In this document: positions 1 to 12,139 of the stretch, piece after piece
Layout of the letters: every line of letters starts with the position of its first letter
How positions within the stretch are numbered: position 1 is the first letter of the stretch
Made by a program: the position numbers and the translations under genes
NCBI GenBank assembly: GCA_963693315.1
Contig: OY856188.1
Location: 184,563,704 to 184,627,703 of the forward strand
Length of the DNA stretch: 64,000 bases
Source of the DNA: Diogma glabrata
Lineage: Eukaryota; Arthropoda; Insecta; Diptera; Cylindrotomidae
Direction of reading: 5' to 3'
Notes under the pieces: generated by a model
What the model saw: only the letters and a program-made list of their open reading frames with translations
What the model was told of the DNA's origin: nothing
The model's database searches: none

Positions 1-897
1 CAGGCAAAATGAAAAACTTTTCACCTCGGTTTATAATATTCCACTATGTAACTCTAAAAAGTTTTTAGTAAAAACCTTACAAACACACATAGGAGTTCAT
101 TCAGTTGTAGCAATTATCTAAGACTGCGGTAGAATGTAGCACTTTATATACAATTACTTTATACACAATATACAATTAAATATAATCTCAGATAACATTT
201 TTCTTAATAAAATACAAGCGTTCCGATAAGTTTCATAATTAATTACACATTTAACAGAACACTAAATAGAACAATTTTCGTTATCAATTTTTTGCAAAAA
301 TAACCCATTGTAATAATATTTAAATGAAAAAAAAAATATTATTTAACCTATAACATATGTATATCAATATCGTTTTTTACAAAAACAATTTTTAGTCATT
401 TACATGGAAAACGTAACTCCCCTCAAAAAAAGTTTATATAAAAGTAATTACCAAAAAAACGGATGTCTACAATTCCACTAAAAAACAAAAGAAATTACTA
501 ATTTAAAAAAATCAAAATCTTAAGAAATATTAAAGCAATATTTCTCAAATTCTTCAAAACCTATAATATAACCCAAATACATATTATGAATCGTGTATGA
601 CGTGAACAAATCAATGTTATTAAATATTAAAATTACTTGCTTTGTGATGAGATGAAATGAATAGTATATTTTCCTACAAGAGATGAAAACACCTTTCATG
701 GAGACTTTGACTAAAAATCTTTGTAAAATTAGATGAAAATAACAAAGCAACCACAATTTGTTATTTAACAAAAATTATTTAACACTAGTAGAAAAAACCC
801 ATTTTCATAGTGGATTAAGGCTTAAGCCTGCATGAAAATATACTTTTCGTACGATAACGTAGAAAAATAATTTATTGCAAGAATTGTCATATATAAT
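1..897. other. AT-rich stretch, no gene seen
   Basis: Very AT-rich sequence with many A and T runs. The longest open frame (minus strand, near 520-771) has no family resemblance and a composition expected of random AT-rich DNA. No repeat boundary or RNA gene was recognised. Confidence 0.6.
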
Positions 898-901
898 ATC
901 A

Positions 902-1004
902 CGAGTCGTTAAATAATAGTCGATTATTTTTCATAATCATTATTACGAATGTCAATGGCATGAGTGGTAATGTTGAAAAATAATCGACTAATAATTTGAC
1001 GAGT
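902..1004. repeat. Short inverted repeat (hairpin)
   Basis: Two arms of about 30 bases (902-933 and 974-1004) are near reverse complements; both carry the block AGTCGATTATTTTTCA or its complement. The spacer is about 40 bases. It could be a small MITE-like relic. No target duplication was identified. Confidence 0.6.
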
Positions 1005-1782
1005 TGTATTTAGCAGACAATTTAACGAAAAGAGTAGTAACATTATTTCATACAACATAATCCTTTGTTGTCAAACAAAATCTAATATTATTTCATCTTA
1101 GTAGGCGCATAAATGTTATAAATTTGTAATATATTTTTGACAAATAAACATAAACATGCAATCATTTATGAATGAAAACGGACATTTTTATTATTTGCAA
1201 ATTGCATTTTTATATAATTTTGTATTATTGAATAAATTGTAGAAAAAATTTTATTTAGAAACTAATAATTATCTTTTAAACAAAATTATAAATAAAAATT
1301 ATCTCATTAAGCAAAAAAAATTATCTCAATCAATATCTCTAGTTTTAAATTAATATATTAAGTAAGCCGAAAATAGTCTCTATAATTCGCTGTTCTTTCT
1401 CACCAGGGAAAAATAATCGATATAATTCGTTTTGATTTGTTAAAAAATAGTAAATGAAGCGTTTTTATTGGACCTTATCGAAACTTTATTTAGTGAGTTG
1501 AATTGTCAATAACGTTCAATGTTTTCTGTAAAACTGTTTTGACTTCTCATCAAAGTTTTAATGATTTAATCAGTGAAATCATTGAATGTTAAAATAACTA
1601 CAAATTAGTTGATAAGTCCTTCGATTTCCACGTGTATTAGAGATGGGACATTTTAATCGATTCTTGTATATCTAATCGATTAATTGTCTAAAAAATAATC
1701 GATTCAATTCCATTTTTCGTGAAAAACGTGATCTACGCAGGTGAAAAAGTCGAGATTTGAACTTGACCATTTTTAATTTTCC
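1005..1782. other. AT-rich stretch, no gene seen
   Basis: No coding frame of note. Several ATCGAT-containing words recur around 1400-1700 but do not form a clear repeat. The stretch ends where the foldback element begins. Confidence 0.5.
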
Positions 1783-3799
1783 TGAAACTTGGCATATAAG
1801 CACATAATAAAAAAAAAACGACTTATTTTAAAATTTTTTTAAAGTGCACCCCAATATGCATGAAAAATGAAAATTCTGCCAATCCGATGTAACTTTGAAA
1901 TTTCTCAAGAACGGCTATACCGGTCTTATCAAACTTTTTTTTTGGTTTTATAGATGATTAGTTAGTCGTTTGAAAAAAAATTTACTGATTGTTTTTATAA
2001 TTAATTTTTAAATAAAAATATTAAAAAAACTTTTTTAAAAATGGCGCTAAGGATGAAGATCAATTGGAATTTATTTAATTTTTTTGCTGAAAATAGTTCT
2101 ATCCTTACTCTAAAATATATCAAATTTACAAAGAGGCGTAAATTCTTGTTCTTGAGGTATTTAATTTTAAAGATTTTTAGTACGACTGAAATTCGAATTT
2201 TTCTTCATTTTTTCAAAGAACTTCCATTAGTAAAAAATTTTAAGATCATTTAAATTTTAACTTTTTTTTAAATATAGTTCTAGCCTTACTTTGAAATATA
2301 TCAAATTTACAGAGATGTGCTAATTCGTGTTCTTGAGATATTTAATTTTAAAGATTTTTAAACCGATTAAAATTCTTTGTTCATTATTTTCTCGAACTTC
2401 AGTGGTTAAAATTTTTTGATGATAAAGATTGTTCGAAAAAATAATGAACAATAAGAATTTTAATCGGTTTAAAAATCTTTAAAATTAAATATCTCAAGAA
2501 CACGAATTCAACACATCATTTAAATTTGATATATTTTAGAGTAAGGTTAGAAATATATAAAAAAAAAAGTTAAAATGTAATTGATCTTAAAATTTTTTGT
2601 TAATGGAAAAAAATGAAGAAAAATTCGAATTTCAGTCGTACTAAAAATCTTTAAAATTAAATATCTCAAGAACAAGAATTTACGCCTCTTTGTATCTTTG
2701 TAAATTTGATATATTTTAGAATAAGGATAGAACTATTTTCAAAAAAAAAAAATTAAATAAATTTCAATTGATCTTCAACTTTAGCGCCATCTTTAAAAAA
2801 GTTTTTTTAATATTTTTATTTAAAAACTAATTATAAAAACAATAAATCAATTTTTTTTCAAATGATTGACTAATCATCTATCAAACAAATTTTTTTTAAT
2901 GAAATCAGTATAGCCGTTCTTGAACAATTTTATTTTAAAGTTACATCGGATTGGCAGCATTTTCATTTTTCATGCATGTTGGGGTGTCTCCAGCGTTGCC
3001 ACTTGGATACATCTGTATCCATTTGGATACATTATTTGAAAAATTTATTAAATGGATACTGGATACAAAAAAATCGCAAAACTGCTAAATTGGATACATT
3101 TTTTTAATATGCATTTTAGCTGTGTTGGTTTTCCAAAAACTTTGAAAATGTTTAAAAAATTTGTTACATTGTTCGTCTAATCTCTTTTAGTAAAAGAAAA
3201 AATAACAGAAATTGGCAAACAGTGTAAAATAATCTTAAAAGTTTTTGAAAAACGCTCACACTTTTTGTTAACAATTTAAAAGTCGATTTAAAAGCCATTT
3301 CAAACAATTTCATAACCCTTCATTGCTTCCTAAATGCGAAGAATGCAAATGAGCTGGGTTGTGAAAACGTAAAAAACCATATACCATTGACAGCAATAAG
3401 TATGGGGTATGCAGTACAATCATTTTTATTGAACTGGATAAATAAATGGATAAATTTTTAGAGGTGGCAAAAAATGTGAAAAAAATTTTTATGGAATTTA
3501 TTCATCAAATAAAAATGAAATAATGTGATTTTTTTGTTATTAAATTATAAATAAATGTGATCAGGATACTGAATTGTACTAAACATATCGTAATTAGTCC
3601 TTTAGCAATATCAAATAATCATATTTCATTTTCCCAAAGAAGTGGATACATTTGGATACTCATTTTTTATAAAACTGGATACATTTTAATTTTTTTGAGT
3701 GGCAACGCTGGGTGTCTCCTATGCCCAAACTATGCACTTTAAAAAAATTTTTTAACGTATTTTTTATTTTGTACATACTACTTATATACCAAGTTAAAA
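1783..3799. mobile_element. Large foldback (palindromic) element with nested insertion
   Basis: The left arm (about 1783-2396) and right arm (about 2430-2990, continued at 3719-3799) are long imperfect reverse complements around a short loop near 2397-2429. Shared landmarks are the outer CTTGGCATATAAG or its complement, the CCCCAA-ATGCATG block, a stretch reading GATGTAACTTTGAAA, and an inner AAACCGATTAAAATTCT block. Without the nested hAT-type insertion (2991-3710) the element would be about 1.3 kb. A related outer end occurs near 42,520. Short open frames inside are not conserved coding sequence. This is a non-coding foldback transposon or an inverted duplication of one repeat; the superfamily is unknown. 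Confidence 0.8.
2991..3710. mobile_element. Non-autonomous hAT-type element with 8-bp target duplication
   Basis: The 720-bp unit starts CAGCGTTGCCAC and ends GTGGCAACGCTG, perfect 12-bp terminal inverted repeats of the hAT form (CAG-G-TG). It is flanked on both sides by the 8-bp duplication GGTGTCTC (2983-2990 and 3711-3718). Subterminal motifs TGGATACA recur near both ends, as hAT transposase-binding repeats do. No transposase is encoded. It sits inside the right arm of the foldback element, so it is the younger of the two. Confidence 0.85.
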
Positions 3800-4143
3800 A
3801 CTTATATACCAAAAAAAAAATATTGCAACGCTGATGCATAGGCTGACTTCACCACAGCTCTGGAACGTAGTGTTCTGGATATACAATGAGCTAATATCCA
3901 TCAAATACGTTAATTAAAAGCGAACCAATGTTATAGACTTCGTAGTTCTAATTATAAAAATATTAAAGAAAGCAGTAGTATCGCAACAAACATAAATTCT
4001 GTTGTACAAGAAAAAGTAAAAAAAAAATACCAAAGAAATACAATTTTCAATATGTAATCATAGATGAAAAATTCAACTTAAGTAAATATGAAAAATGATG
4101 AAGTTTCAATTTAGAAATTATCTGAACATCAAAATTAAAATAT

Positions 4144-4237
4144 GTTTCGTCATCGCCGCTTTGGCTAAGTTGTGTAAGACACACGGGATTTGAACAATGT
4201 GTCTCTGATGAATGTAGTTCGAATCCTGACACGAAAC
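4144..4237 (+). ncRNA. tRNA-like segment, possible SINE head
   Basis: A-box-like TGGCTAAGTTG and B-box-like GTTCGAATCC are correctly ordered, and the ends GTTTCGT and ACGAAAC could pair as a 7-bp acceptor-like stem. The D- and T-arm pairings are poor and the anticodon stem is irregular, so this is not a functional tRNA. A tRNA-derived SINE fragment or a decayed tRNA is the likeliest reading. Confidence 0.3.
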
Positions 4238-4806
4238 ACAACAAAATTTTTTCTAAAGGAATTTTAGAGAAAATGAAAAGTTATTTCGAATTGCAAAATT
4301 CAAGCGATTTCCAATATGTACTTAAGCTTAATTGTTCACAAAAAACCAATCCGGAAGTAAAAAAAAAATTTACCGGAGGTGACAAACCAGAAGTTGGGAT
4401 GTAGAACTGTTGTGAACCGTACTAAATGTTTATGTACCAAGATTCATCCAATTCGATTATCAGGTACAGATGTTATTGAGCTTCCAAAATAACAGGTGCT
4501 TGGAGGACCCTCTACCACTTTGTTGACCATCGTTAAAAGAACTAATCAGTTCCTTGCCATACATATTTGCATCTTTTCGCGATGTGTCATCAAAACTACT
4601 TAACGAACGAATGTTGTATGCTTCCAACAAACATTGAAAAAATAAACAGGTGTACGGGAGGACCCCCACCACTTATCCCAATCTTGTCCAAAAACTAATC
4701 AGATCTTTTTCATTTAAGTCTTTATCTTTTTTCAAAGTGTCATTAAAATAGATTAATGAATGAAGTCTGTATGCTCCCAACAAACTTTAAAACAAAGTGT
4801 GAAAAA

Positions 4807-5314
4807 CATATTTGTTTAGCACTTGTTTTTTACGCACGTTAATATAAATTTTTAAAAATATAAAAGATTTAGTTTTATTTTTATGACTACTCAATATATT
4901 TCGTCTTCATTTTAATTATCAGATTCTTCCAAAATAGAGGATTGCCGTTTAGTACCATTTCATCATTCATAAATTTTGATATTTTAATTTGGTTTATCTT
5001 TAGTTTTTGTAATTGTATACATTTTTATTATTGTTAACTTTTATTGTATGTTCCCTCTTTGTTTTTTAAGTAAAATGTAATTATTTTAGAAATTGGTTTT
5101 GTATAGAGTCACATGTATAAAAATTTTGAGATTGTTAGTATTAGTAAAAATTTTCTTGTATATAAACACCGTTCTATCAAACTAAACGACATTACTCCTG
5201 AGGATGTCCTTAAAAGACAAAATATATTGAGTAATCATAAAAATAAAACTAAATCTTTTATTTTTTAAAAAACTTATATCAACGTGCGTAAAATACAAGT
5301 GCTAAACAAATATG
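4807..5314. mobile_element. Inverted-repeat element inserted in the 600-bp repeat
   Basis: Terminal inverted repeats of about 100 bp, starting CATATTTGTTTAGCACTTG on the left with the reverse complement ending at 5314, enclose about 300 bp of AT-rich DNA. The duplicated repeat words AAAGTGTG lie at about 4796 and 5364, so the inserted unit may extend some 50 bp beyond the right repeat. The right arm carries a hammerhead-like motif at 5191-5235. A Penelope-like or retrozyme-like derivative is possible, since Penelope-like elements are known to carry hammerhead motifs; no protein supports this. Confidence 0.7.
5191..5235 (+). ncRNA. Degenerate hammerhead-ribozyme-like motif
   Basis: In order: stem I strand ATTACTC; core CTGAGGA (fits CUGANGA); one extra T; stem II GTC/GAC around a 7-nt loop; AAA where GAA is expected; a palindromic 3-bp stem III (ATATAT, including position 15.1/16.1); T at the cleavage position; then GAGTAAT, which pairs with the first strand over all 7 bases. 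The G12-to-A change should inactivate it. On the minus strand the left arm (4899-4905) still reads GACGAAA, so the ancestor probably had the intact core. Confidence 0.4.
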
Positions 5315-7155
5315 ATATTCAACGAATTACGCCAGGAGCTTACGGCAAAAAGTGTAAAGTGTGGAAAGTCAATTGTATGGTAGACCCTCCACTTCGACCC
5401 TCCCGCCACTTTGATCAATGTGTCCCAAAAGATGATAATTATCTTCTCACACTAGTTGAAACCTTTTCCATAAGTTTCATCATAATCACTTCATTATTGT
5501 AGGCAGTAGTGTGCATGAAAAAAATGAAAAAAATTAAAAATTTACAAAAAAAAAAATTTACCGGAAGTGAAAAATTGAAAGTTGGGATGCAGAACTGTTG
5601 TGAACCCTACTAAATGCTTATGTACCCAGATTCATCCAATTCGATTATAGGTGTATGGGACATCCCCCACCACTTTGTTCACTATTGCTCAAAAACTAAT
5701 CAGTTCCAGTTGCCATACATATTTGCATCTTTTTCCAAAGTGTCATTAAAATTCGTTCACGAACGAATGCTGTGTGCTCCCAACAAACATTGAAAAATGG
5801 TGACACAGTAAACAGGTGTTCGGGAGGCCCGCACCACTTATCCAAATTTTGTCCAAAGACTAATCAGTTCTTTGTCATTTAAGTCTCAATTTTTTTCCAA
5901 AGCGTCATTCAAATTGAAAAATAAATGAAGTCTGTATGCTCCCAACAAACTTTAAAAACAAAGTGTGAAAAGTGAGCAGTTCTATTTTAGACTCCCGCCA
6001 CTTTGATCAATGTGTCCCACAATATGATAACTATCTGGTCACACTAATTGAACCGTTTTCCATAAGTTTCATCATAATCACTTCATTATTTTAGGCTGTA
6101 GTGTCCATAAACACACTGGAAAAAAAATTTAAAATTTGAAAAAAAATTTTTACCGGAAGTGAAAAACCGGAAGTTGGTTTGCAGAACTGTTGTGAACCGT
6201 ACTAAATGCTCATGTACTAAGTTTCATCCAATTCGATTATCAGGTACAGATGCTATTGAGCTTTGAAAAAAACAGGTGTATGGGACACCTTTGTTCACTA
6301 TCGCTCAAAAACTAATCAGTTCCTTGCCATAAATGTTTAATTCTTTTTCCAAAGTGTCATCAAAATTCGTTCACGAACGAATGCTGTGTGCTCCCAACAA
6401 ACATTGAAAAAATCGTGACACAGTAAGCAATTGTTCGGGAGGACCCCTACCACTTATTCCAATATTGTCCAAAAACTAATCAGTTCTTTGTTATTTAAGT
6501 CTCCATCTGTTTTCAAAGTGTCATTAAAATTGATTAACGAATGAAGTCTGTATGCTCCCAACAAACTTTAAAAACAAAGTGTGAAAAGTCAGCATTTGTA
6601 TGGTAGATCGCCCGCCACTTTTATTAATGTGTCCCAAAGTTGATAATTATCTTTTCACACTAATTGAAACCTTTTCCATAAGCTTCATTATAATCACTTC
6701 ATTATTGTAGGCAGTAGTGTGGCATAAACACACTGAAAAAACTTCAAAAAAGTACAAAAAAAAAATTTTACCGGAAGTGAAAAACCAGAAGTTGGGATGC
6801 AGAACTATTGTGAACCGTACTACATACTCATGTACCAAGTTTCATCTAATTCGTGTATTAGGTACAGATGTTATAGAGCTTTAACAAAAACAGGTGCTCC
6901 AGGGACCCCACACCATTTTGTTCACTATCGCTCAAAAACTAATCAGTTCCTTGTCATACATGTTTGCATCTTTTTCCAAAGTTTCATCAAAATTCATTCA
7001 CGAATGAATGTTTTATACTCCCAACAAACATAAAAACTTTGTGGAAAAAACCACCTGTTGTATGGTGGAACCCCAAACCCTTTATCCAATGTACTCCAAA
7101 AGCTGATAAAATCTTTCTCATGTTATTTAAAAGCTTTTACCAACGTTTTACAATA

Positions 7156-7680
7156 GTTTTTACCTTTTATCTTTGAAGATCTACCACGATTTACAGAGAT
7201 CTGCAAAAATGTGAAATAATAGAAAAAAAAACATTACAAAAATATTGTTCAGTTCTAAAGAAATCTCTGCCAATTTTCTCACAACTTAACAGTATTTATT
7301 TGCATGTGACGATTATATATCTTGGTATTGGTATTGCTTAAAAAGATTTTGTTTGAGAAAGGTAATTTGAGGAGGAAGAATTAATTTGGATAAAGAATTG
7401 AGAAATGACTGATTCGGTACAAAAGGATTTTGTTCGAGAAAGGGAATCTAAATTGGAAGAATTTGGGAATTGGCTGGAGAAAGAGTTGTATTAGTGACTG
7501 CAAGTTTTGATTTAATTTTATATTATATGCTTTTATTTTATATTCTGAGCGATTAGTCAGTAACGCTAACAGAATTAGGTTGGTGTAGTTGAGAGGGGCA
7601 GAGTAAATACTGCTTATACTCAATGATTCTACACCATGGCGAGTCATTGGCGCCATAAAACCAATGCAACTCAAGCGTCT
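7156..7680. other. Intergenic stretch between tandem repeat and RTE relic
   Basis: No gene. Contains two related blocks (near 7345-7385 and 7420-7465) sharing AAAAGGATTTTGTT-like and GAGAAAG words. Nothing else was recognised. Confidence 0.4.
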
Positions 7681-7689
7681 GTTCTCCAT

Positions 7690-10600
7690 GTTAGGGGCGG
7701 CTTAGAGCGGCGTCTGTCTTGGATCAAGTGGCTCGCTATATAAACGTGTAAAACCGTGTTTCTGGTGACCTTAAGACGCAAAACGAACCCATTCACGAAA
7801 ATTTGGGTTGGGCGAAGGGCTAACACCCCATTTCCGTAAAAAATTATTGTCATGAATTCTGTACACAGGCCTCGGAATATCTCGGAATCATTATTGGAAC
7901 GACCTCGGAAACTGTACCCGGACTACGATTTAAAAATGGGAACCTGGAACGTGCTAAGCCTCAGAAGACCAGGAGATCTGCTAAAACTCACTCAACATGT
8001 CGAGAGCTACACACTGGATATAGTGGCATTTCAAGAACTAAGATGGCCAGGCAGTAGAATCCATGAAACAGCAAAAGGATACACTCAGTATTATTGCGGT
8101 CATCAAAACGGAGGAGAATTTGGAGTTGGCTTTCTTATACACGTGAATCAGCATGTTATCGACTTCTGCCCAATTAATAAGCCGTTATGCACACTGAGAA
8201 TCCGCACGAAAAAATTCAATGTAACGATCGTCAATGTTCATGCACCTACTGAAGATAAAGCAGATGATATTAAAGACCTGTTCTTCCTAGAACTCGAAGA
8301 AGTCATCAATAACATCCCGCGGCACGATATAAAATCGTGATCGGTGACTTTAATGCTCAAATCGGTAGGATTGCAGAACTTAAAACACATATCGGCCCTA
8401 ACAGCTTGCATCATACCAGTAACAATAACGGTTTTCACGCAGCTGAGCTGGCTATGATATCGTCGCTTTAATAATGAAACAACGTATTCGCAAAAGTGTA
8501 GTTTCGAGATAATTAGGTTTAAAGATTTTTCGATTTTCTGATTTTCGTAAACTCGGCAGCACAATTGAATGAATAAAGATTTTGGAAAAAAAATTTCTAC
8601 CCATTAATCTTGACTAATTTCCCCACAGCATATTAAAATTTCACATTAGTACCTGCTGGCTTTTCTACCTAAAAAGAGGTGAAAAATCAATCAGGTACCT
8701 TATACGTTATTTCATATTTCATATACGTTATTTCATTTTGCATGGAAGGACGATTAAGCCTAAAACTAATATTATTGAAATAACACATAATATTCTTACA
8801 ATTTTTTATTTATATGAACCGGCATATCATGTAGTAATGAATGATGCTTATACAATATTTTAGATTTACCATTTCGTGTGGCGATCGTAATGTATGTAAA
8901 GTATACGACACTGATTTTACCCAAGTTATTATTCTGTAGGAATTGAAATATCGTACATGCATTTACGCTGTTTCAATATTTAACCAAATTCAAATTTGCA
9001 TGTACGATAATTAACAATATATTAATTTTCACCCCCAGTTATAAAAAAATTGGAAAATGTTAAAATGCCACTTTATAGACATCCTTATGGGGAATGCAGC
9101 GCACCCATTATATAAAAACAACGTATATATGGCATACGTTATTTCATTATTAAAGCGACGATATATGATCTAGTAATTTCCAGCACTTTCTTCCCTTACA
9201 AGAGGCAACGTGGCAATTCAAAAGGCAACGTGGAAATCAAATGACGGAAGAACGGAAAATCAAATCGATCACGTCATGATCTCTAAGAGACACTCTACAA
9301 GTATAACTGACATTCGACCATACAGAGGTGCTGACATGGACAACAATCATATGCTTGTCATCTTTAAGTACAAGTGCAAATTATCATCTACATTTAATAG
9401 ACAAGCAAAAAAGACCGTGCGCTGGAATGTCGAAGCATTTAAACATCCGGAAACGCTGAATAGATATCAGGAAATAATAACACAAAACATAGAAGAGCAT
9501 GACATCTTTTCTGAGATGCCATTAAACATACAAGAAGAATGGCAAACGCTTCAATCAACCATTATAGCCGCAGCACAAACTACAATCGGAAAACGACCAC
9601 CGAAATCACACAACGAATGGTTTGACGATGAGTGCCGCCAATCCGTTGAACATAAACAAAAACTGCGAGAAAAATGGTTAACAAGGAAGACCTGAAGCTC
9701 CCAAGCTTATTATCCATGCGCCAGGAAAGCCTAAGCAAAACTTCTACGTAAAAAGAAACGCGAACACACGAAGAGCTGCATCGAAAACATCAACCAACAT
9801 GCGGCCAACGGAAATTCAAAAGAGTGCTTTGCCAATGCACGAAATCTGACAAAAGATTTCCACCCAAGATCAACAGCCATCAAAAATGAAAATAATGAAC
9901 TTACAACAAGTGAACATGATGTGCTGGCAGTGTGGCGACCCCACTTTCAAGACCTACTGGATAGGACGAATGAACTAATGAAGTTCATCCTATTCGAGCA
10001 ATTGCTCCATCAACTGAGGAGATTTTTGTCCCTTACCCAGCAATAGAAGAAGTGGAAGCTGCAATTTAAAAACTGAAAAATGGCAAACCACCAGGTTTCG
10101 ATGGAATTCCCGCAGAACTTCTGAAAAATGGAGGAGCAGCTCTCGTCTCATGTATATATGATCTGATTCTTGCAATCTGGGACCAACAAGAACTACCTGT
10201 TGAATGGAAAACAGCTCTCATTGTTCCGCTACATAAGAAAGTGTGGAAATTATCGTGGCATCGCACTATTCAACAGTACTGCATACAAATACTAGCTAAT
10301 GTCGTACTTGCTGGACTCATCCCGTTCGCCGAATCTATCATCGGTGACTATCAGTGTGGTTTTCGTCCCAACCGCTCAACCCCAGATCAATCAATCAAAA
10401 GCCGAATTGAGACACAAAACTGCATATATAACAAATCTAGTCAAGTTCTTGGCTACGCAGATGATATTGTGCTTCTCGGACGTAGAACAAGCGACATTAA
10501 GGATAGTCTCTCTCAGCTTGAAATAAATGCTAAACGGCTTGGATTATGCATCAACACCAGCAAAACTAAAGTGTTAACAACAGTTAAAAACATACCTCCT

Positions 10601-10865
10601 GGAAATCTGGATACTGGCGACTATGAAGTGATGAAGTGGAACGCGCGGAAAACTTGAAATACCTCGGGTCTGTAATAAAATCGTCAAATGACATGCAGGC
10701 AGATATCAACCCGACCCGTGTCTCTGCCGTATACAGAGTTTTCTACGCATACTCAAAACTTTTGCGATCAAAACATCTTCCGCGGTCGATGTAAACTCAC
10801 ACTTTACAAAGCATTAATCCGACCTGTGCTTACATTTGGAAGTGAAAGTTGGACACTGACTTTCT
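7690..10865 (+). pseudogene. RTE-type non-LTR retrotransposon (endonuclease-RT), decayed
   Basis: The 5' part (7690-7851) has the GCGAAGGGCTAACACCCC word I associate with RTE 5' regions. The ORF from 7852 starts an apurinic-like endonuclease (MGTWNVLSLRRPG, FQELRWPG, GVGFLIH, VNVHAPTE); after a stop at 8338-8340 the GDFNAQIG motif follows in the same frame. The domain resumes after a 700-bp insertion with DGRTENQIDHVMIS (about 9240). The RT follows in broken frames: LKNGKPPGFDGIPAELLKNG near 10,070, CGFRPNRSTPDQ near 10,350, then YADDIVLLGR at about 10,455. The segment between fingers and catalytic YADD is much too short, so an internal deletion is likely. It ends near FGSESWTLT at about 10,860. 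Several frameshifts and stops; not functional. Confidence 0.9.
8461..9160. mobile_element. 700-bp TIR element (MITE) inserted in the RTE endonuclease
   Basis: Starts CGTCGCTTTAATAATGAAA and ends with its reverse complement, so the terminal inverted repeats are about 28 bp with one mismatch (AACGTAT then follows). Flanked on both sides by ATAT, a possible 4-bp target duplication. Removing it brings the two halves of the RTE endonuclease region next to each other. No coding frame inside. Confidence 0.8.
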
Positions 10866-11009
10866 CCGGCTTCAATAGTGCAGGATTGGGCCAAAGTGTT
10901 GAAGGGTACATGGTAATATTCGAAATAGAAAAAAGGCATAACGTTCTTGTGAAAATGTTAGTCCTAAAGAGTTCAAAAAATTTACGTCGTTCATAACCCC
11001 AGAAAAACA

Positions 11010-11735
11010 GTAAGAATACAATAAATTGCCATTCGATTTTGCGAATGCACCAGCGGCATTTGCAAGGTATTTAGAAAAAGGATTTAAAAAATTTGTGAAT
11101 TCGGACCATATTATTGTTTTCATGGATGATATTCTATAATACTCACGGAAACGATAGAATAACTTAAGGAATTTATAAAAGTGTAACTGGTTAAAATGGA
11201 AATTAAGCTTTTTAGAATATGCGATAGTCCAGAAGAGTATTACACCAAATAATTTATGAGTAATTGTTTATGAGTATTACACCGAATAAATTTCAGGGAT
11301 ATGGCGGCACCTTTACAAGAAATAGTTACAAAAAAATTAATATAAATGGATCAGGAAGAACCATTTAACATACTGAGATAAAAACTAGTGATAAAACCAA
11401 TATTAAAAATATTTAACTCAGAGTTAGAAAAGTAGTGGTTAACGGACACTTTCTCAACGGATTTTTGGTGATCTTAATGCAAAGGAGTAAAACAATGATG
11501 GAAGATGGTAAAATGTATCCAACCCCTTTTTATAGTAAATAATCAAACAATTCCGAGCAAAAGTTGCTTATCTTCGACCTGAAGATCATAACTGTTATAT
11601 ATAGCATTAGAAGCTAGAATTGGAAAAAGGGATATATGTTCAAAAATTGAAAGATTGGCACTTATACTAAGCGAGTTAGATTATACTTTTGAAGAGAGAA
11701 CTAGAGAAAAATGCATCACGTAGATGCATGAAGCC
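11010..11735 (+). pseudogene. Ty3/gypsy pol fragment (RT-RNase H), decayed
   Basis: Broken frames show a Ty3/gypsy RT signature: LPFDFANAPAAF followed by IIVFMDDIL (about 11,030-11,140). Further down are RNase H-like pieces and a closing MHHVDA word (about 11,710), which corresponds to the tether after RNase H in this group. Many stops. It abuts the end of the RTE relic; I infer insertion into or next to it. No LTR was recognised. Confidence 0.7.
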
Positions 11736-11740
11736 GGTTT

Positions 11741-12139
11741 TACGTGATATCCAAGGAGGAGGAAACGGAGGAAGAAGTAGAAGAGAAAGCACTAGACAGA
11801 GATAGATGGAAAATAAGATTAATAATTGCACCAACTAAGGATAAATATATCTATTTTCCATATGTATGCTTTCATGTTTCACATTCCTACAGCAGTTCTG
11901 ACTTTACACAATCACTTTACACAAAATTCATTTGTCTAAACAACTTTATGGTATATAAATCAATACGCTCAATACAACTTATCTATTCTTTTCTCATATT
12001 TTTTTGTGGAACCCTTCTAGCTATAATACTTTTTTTTATTGTTGTCTCATTTTGTGATGATGTTGATACACATTGTGTAGGCTTTAAATTGAAAATTAGA
12101 CTCAATATTATTTTTTTGGATAAATATAATAATCCATAA
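11741..12139 (+). pseudogene. Possible 3' end of an RTE ORF
   Basis: An open frame reads a glutamate-rich stretch, then KALDRDRWKIRL, which resembles the conserved ALDR-(K/R)W tail at the C-terminus of RTE reverse transcriptases. The rest of the frame is hydrophobic AT-rich sequence without family resemblance. It may be the severed tail of the RTE relic upstream, separated by the Ty3/gypsy fragment. The evidence is one short motif. Confidence 0.35.

Larger units (their letters stand above)
4360..7155 (+). repeat. Higher-order tandem repeat, about 600-bp units
   Basis: Copies begin near 4360, 5560, 6150 and 6765, each with an ACCGGAAGTGA-like start and a GTTGGGATGCAGAACTGTTG-like block; spacing is about 590-620 bp. 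The first spacing is longer because an inverted-repeat element sits at 4807-5314. Each unit contains related sub-blocks of about 150 bp with a common plan: a CCACCACTT-type segment, then AAAACTAATCAGTTC, then CAAAGTGTCAT, then CTCCCAACAAAC. That suggests a higher-order organisation of diverged monomers. Not coding. Confidence 0.8.

Noticed and set aside
4144..4237. Functional tRNA gene
   Set aside because: A- and B-box words are present, but D-arm, anticodon and T-arm pairing is poor. Kept only as a low-confidence SINE-like segment.
7381..7853. Minus-strand open frames over the RTE 5' region
   Set aside because: Shadow frames opposite recognisable RTE sequence, with no family resemblance.
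11744..12139. 131-codon frame as a host gene
   Set aside because: Only the first part resembles an RTE tail; the remainder is hydrophobic AT-rich sequence with no support.
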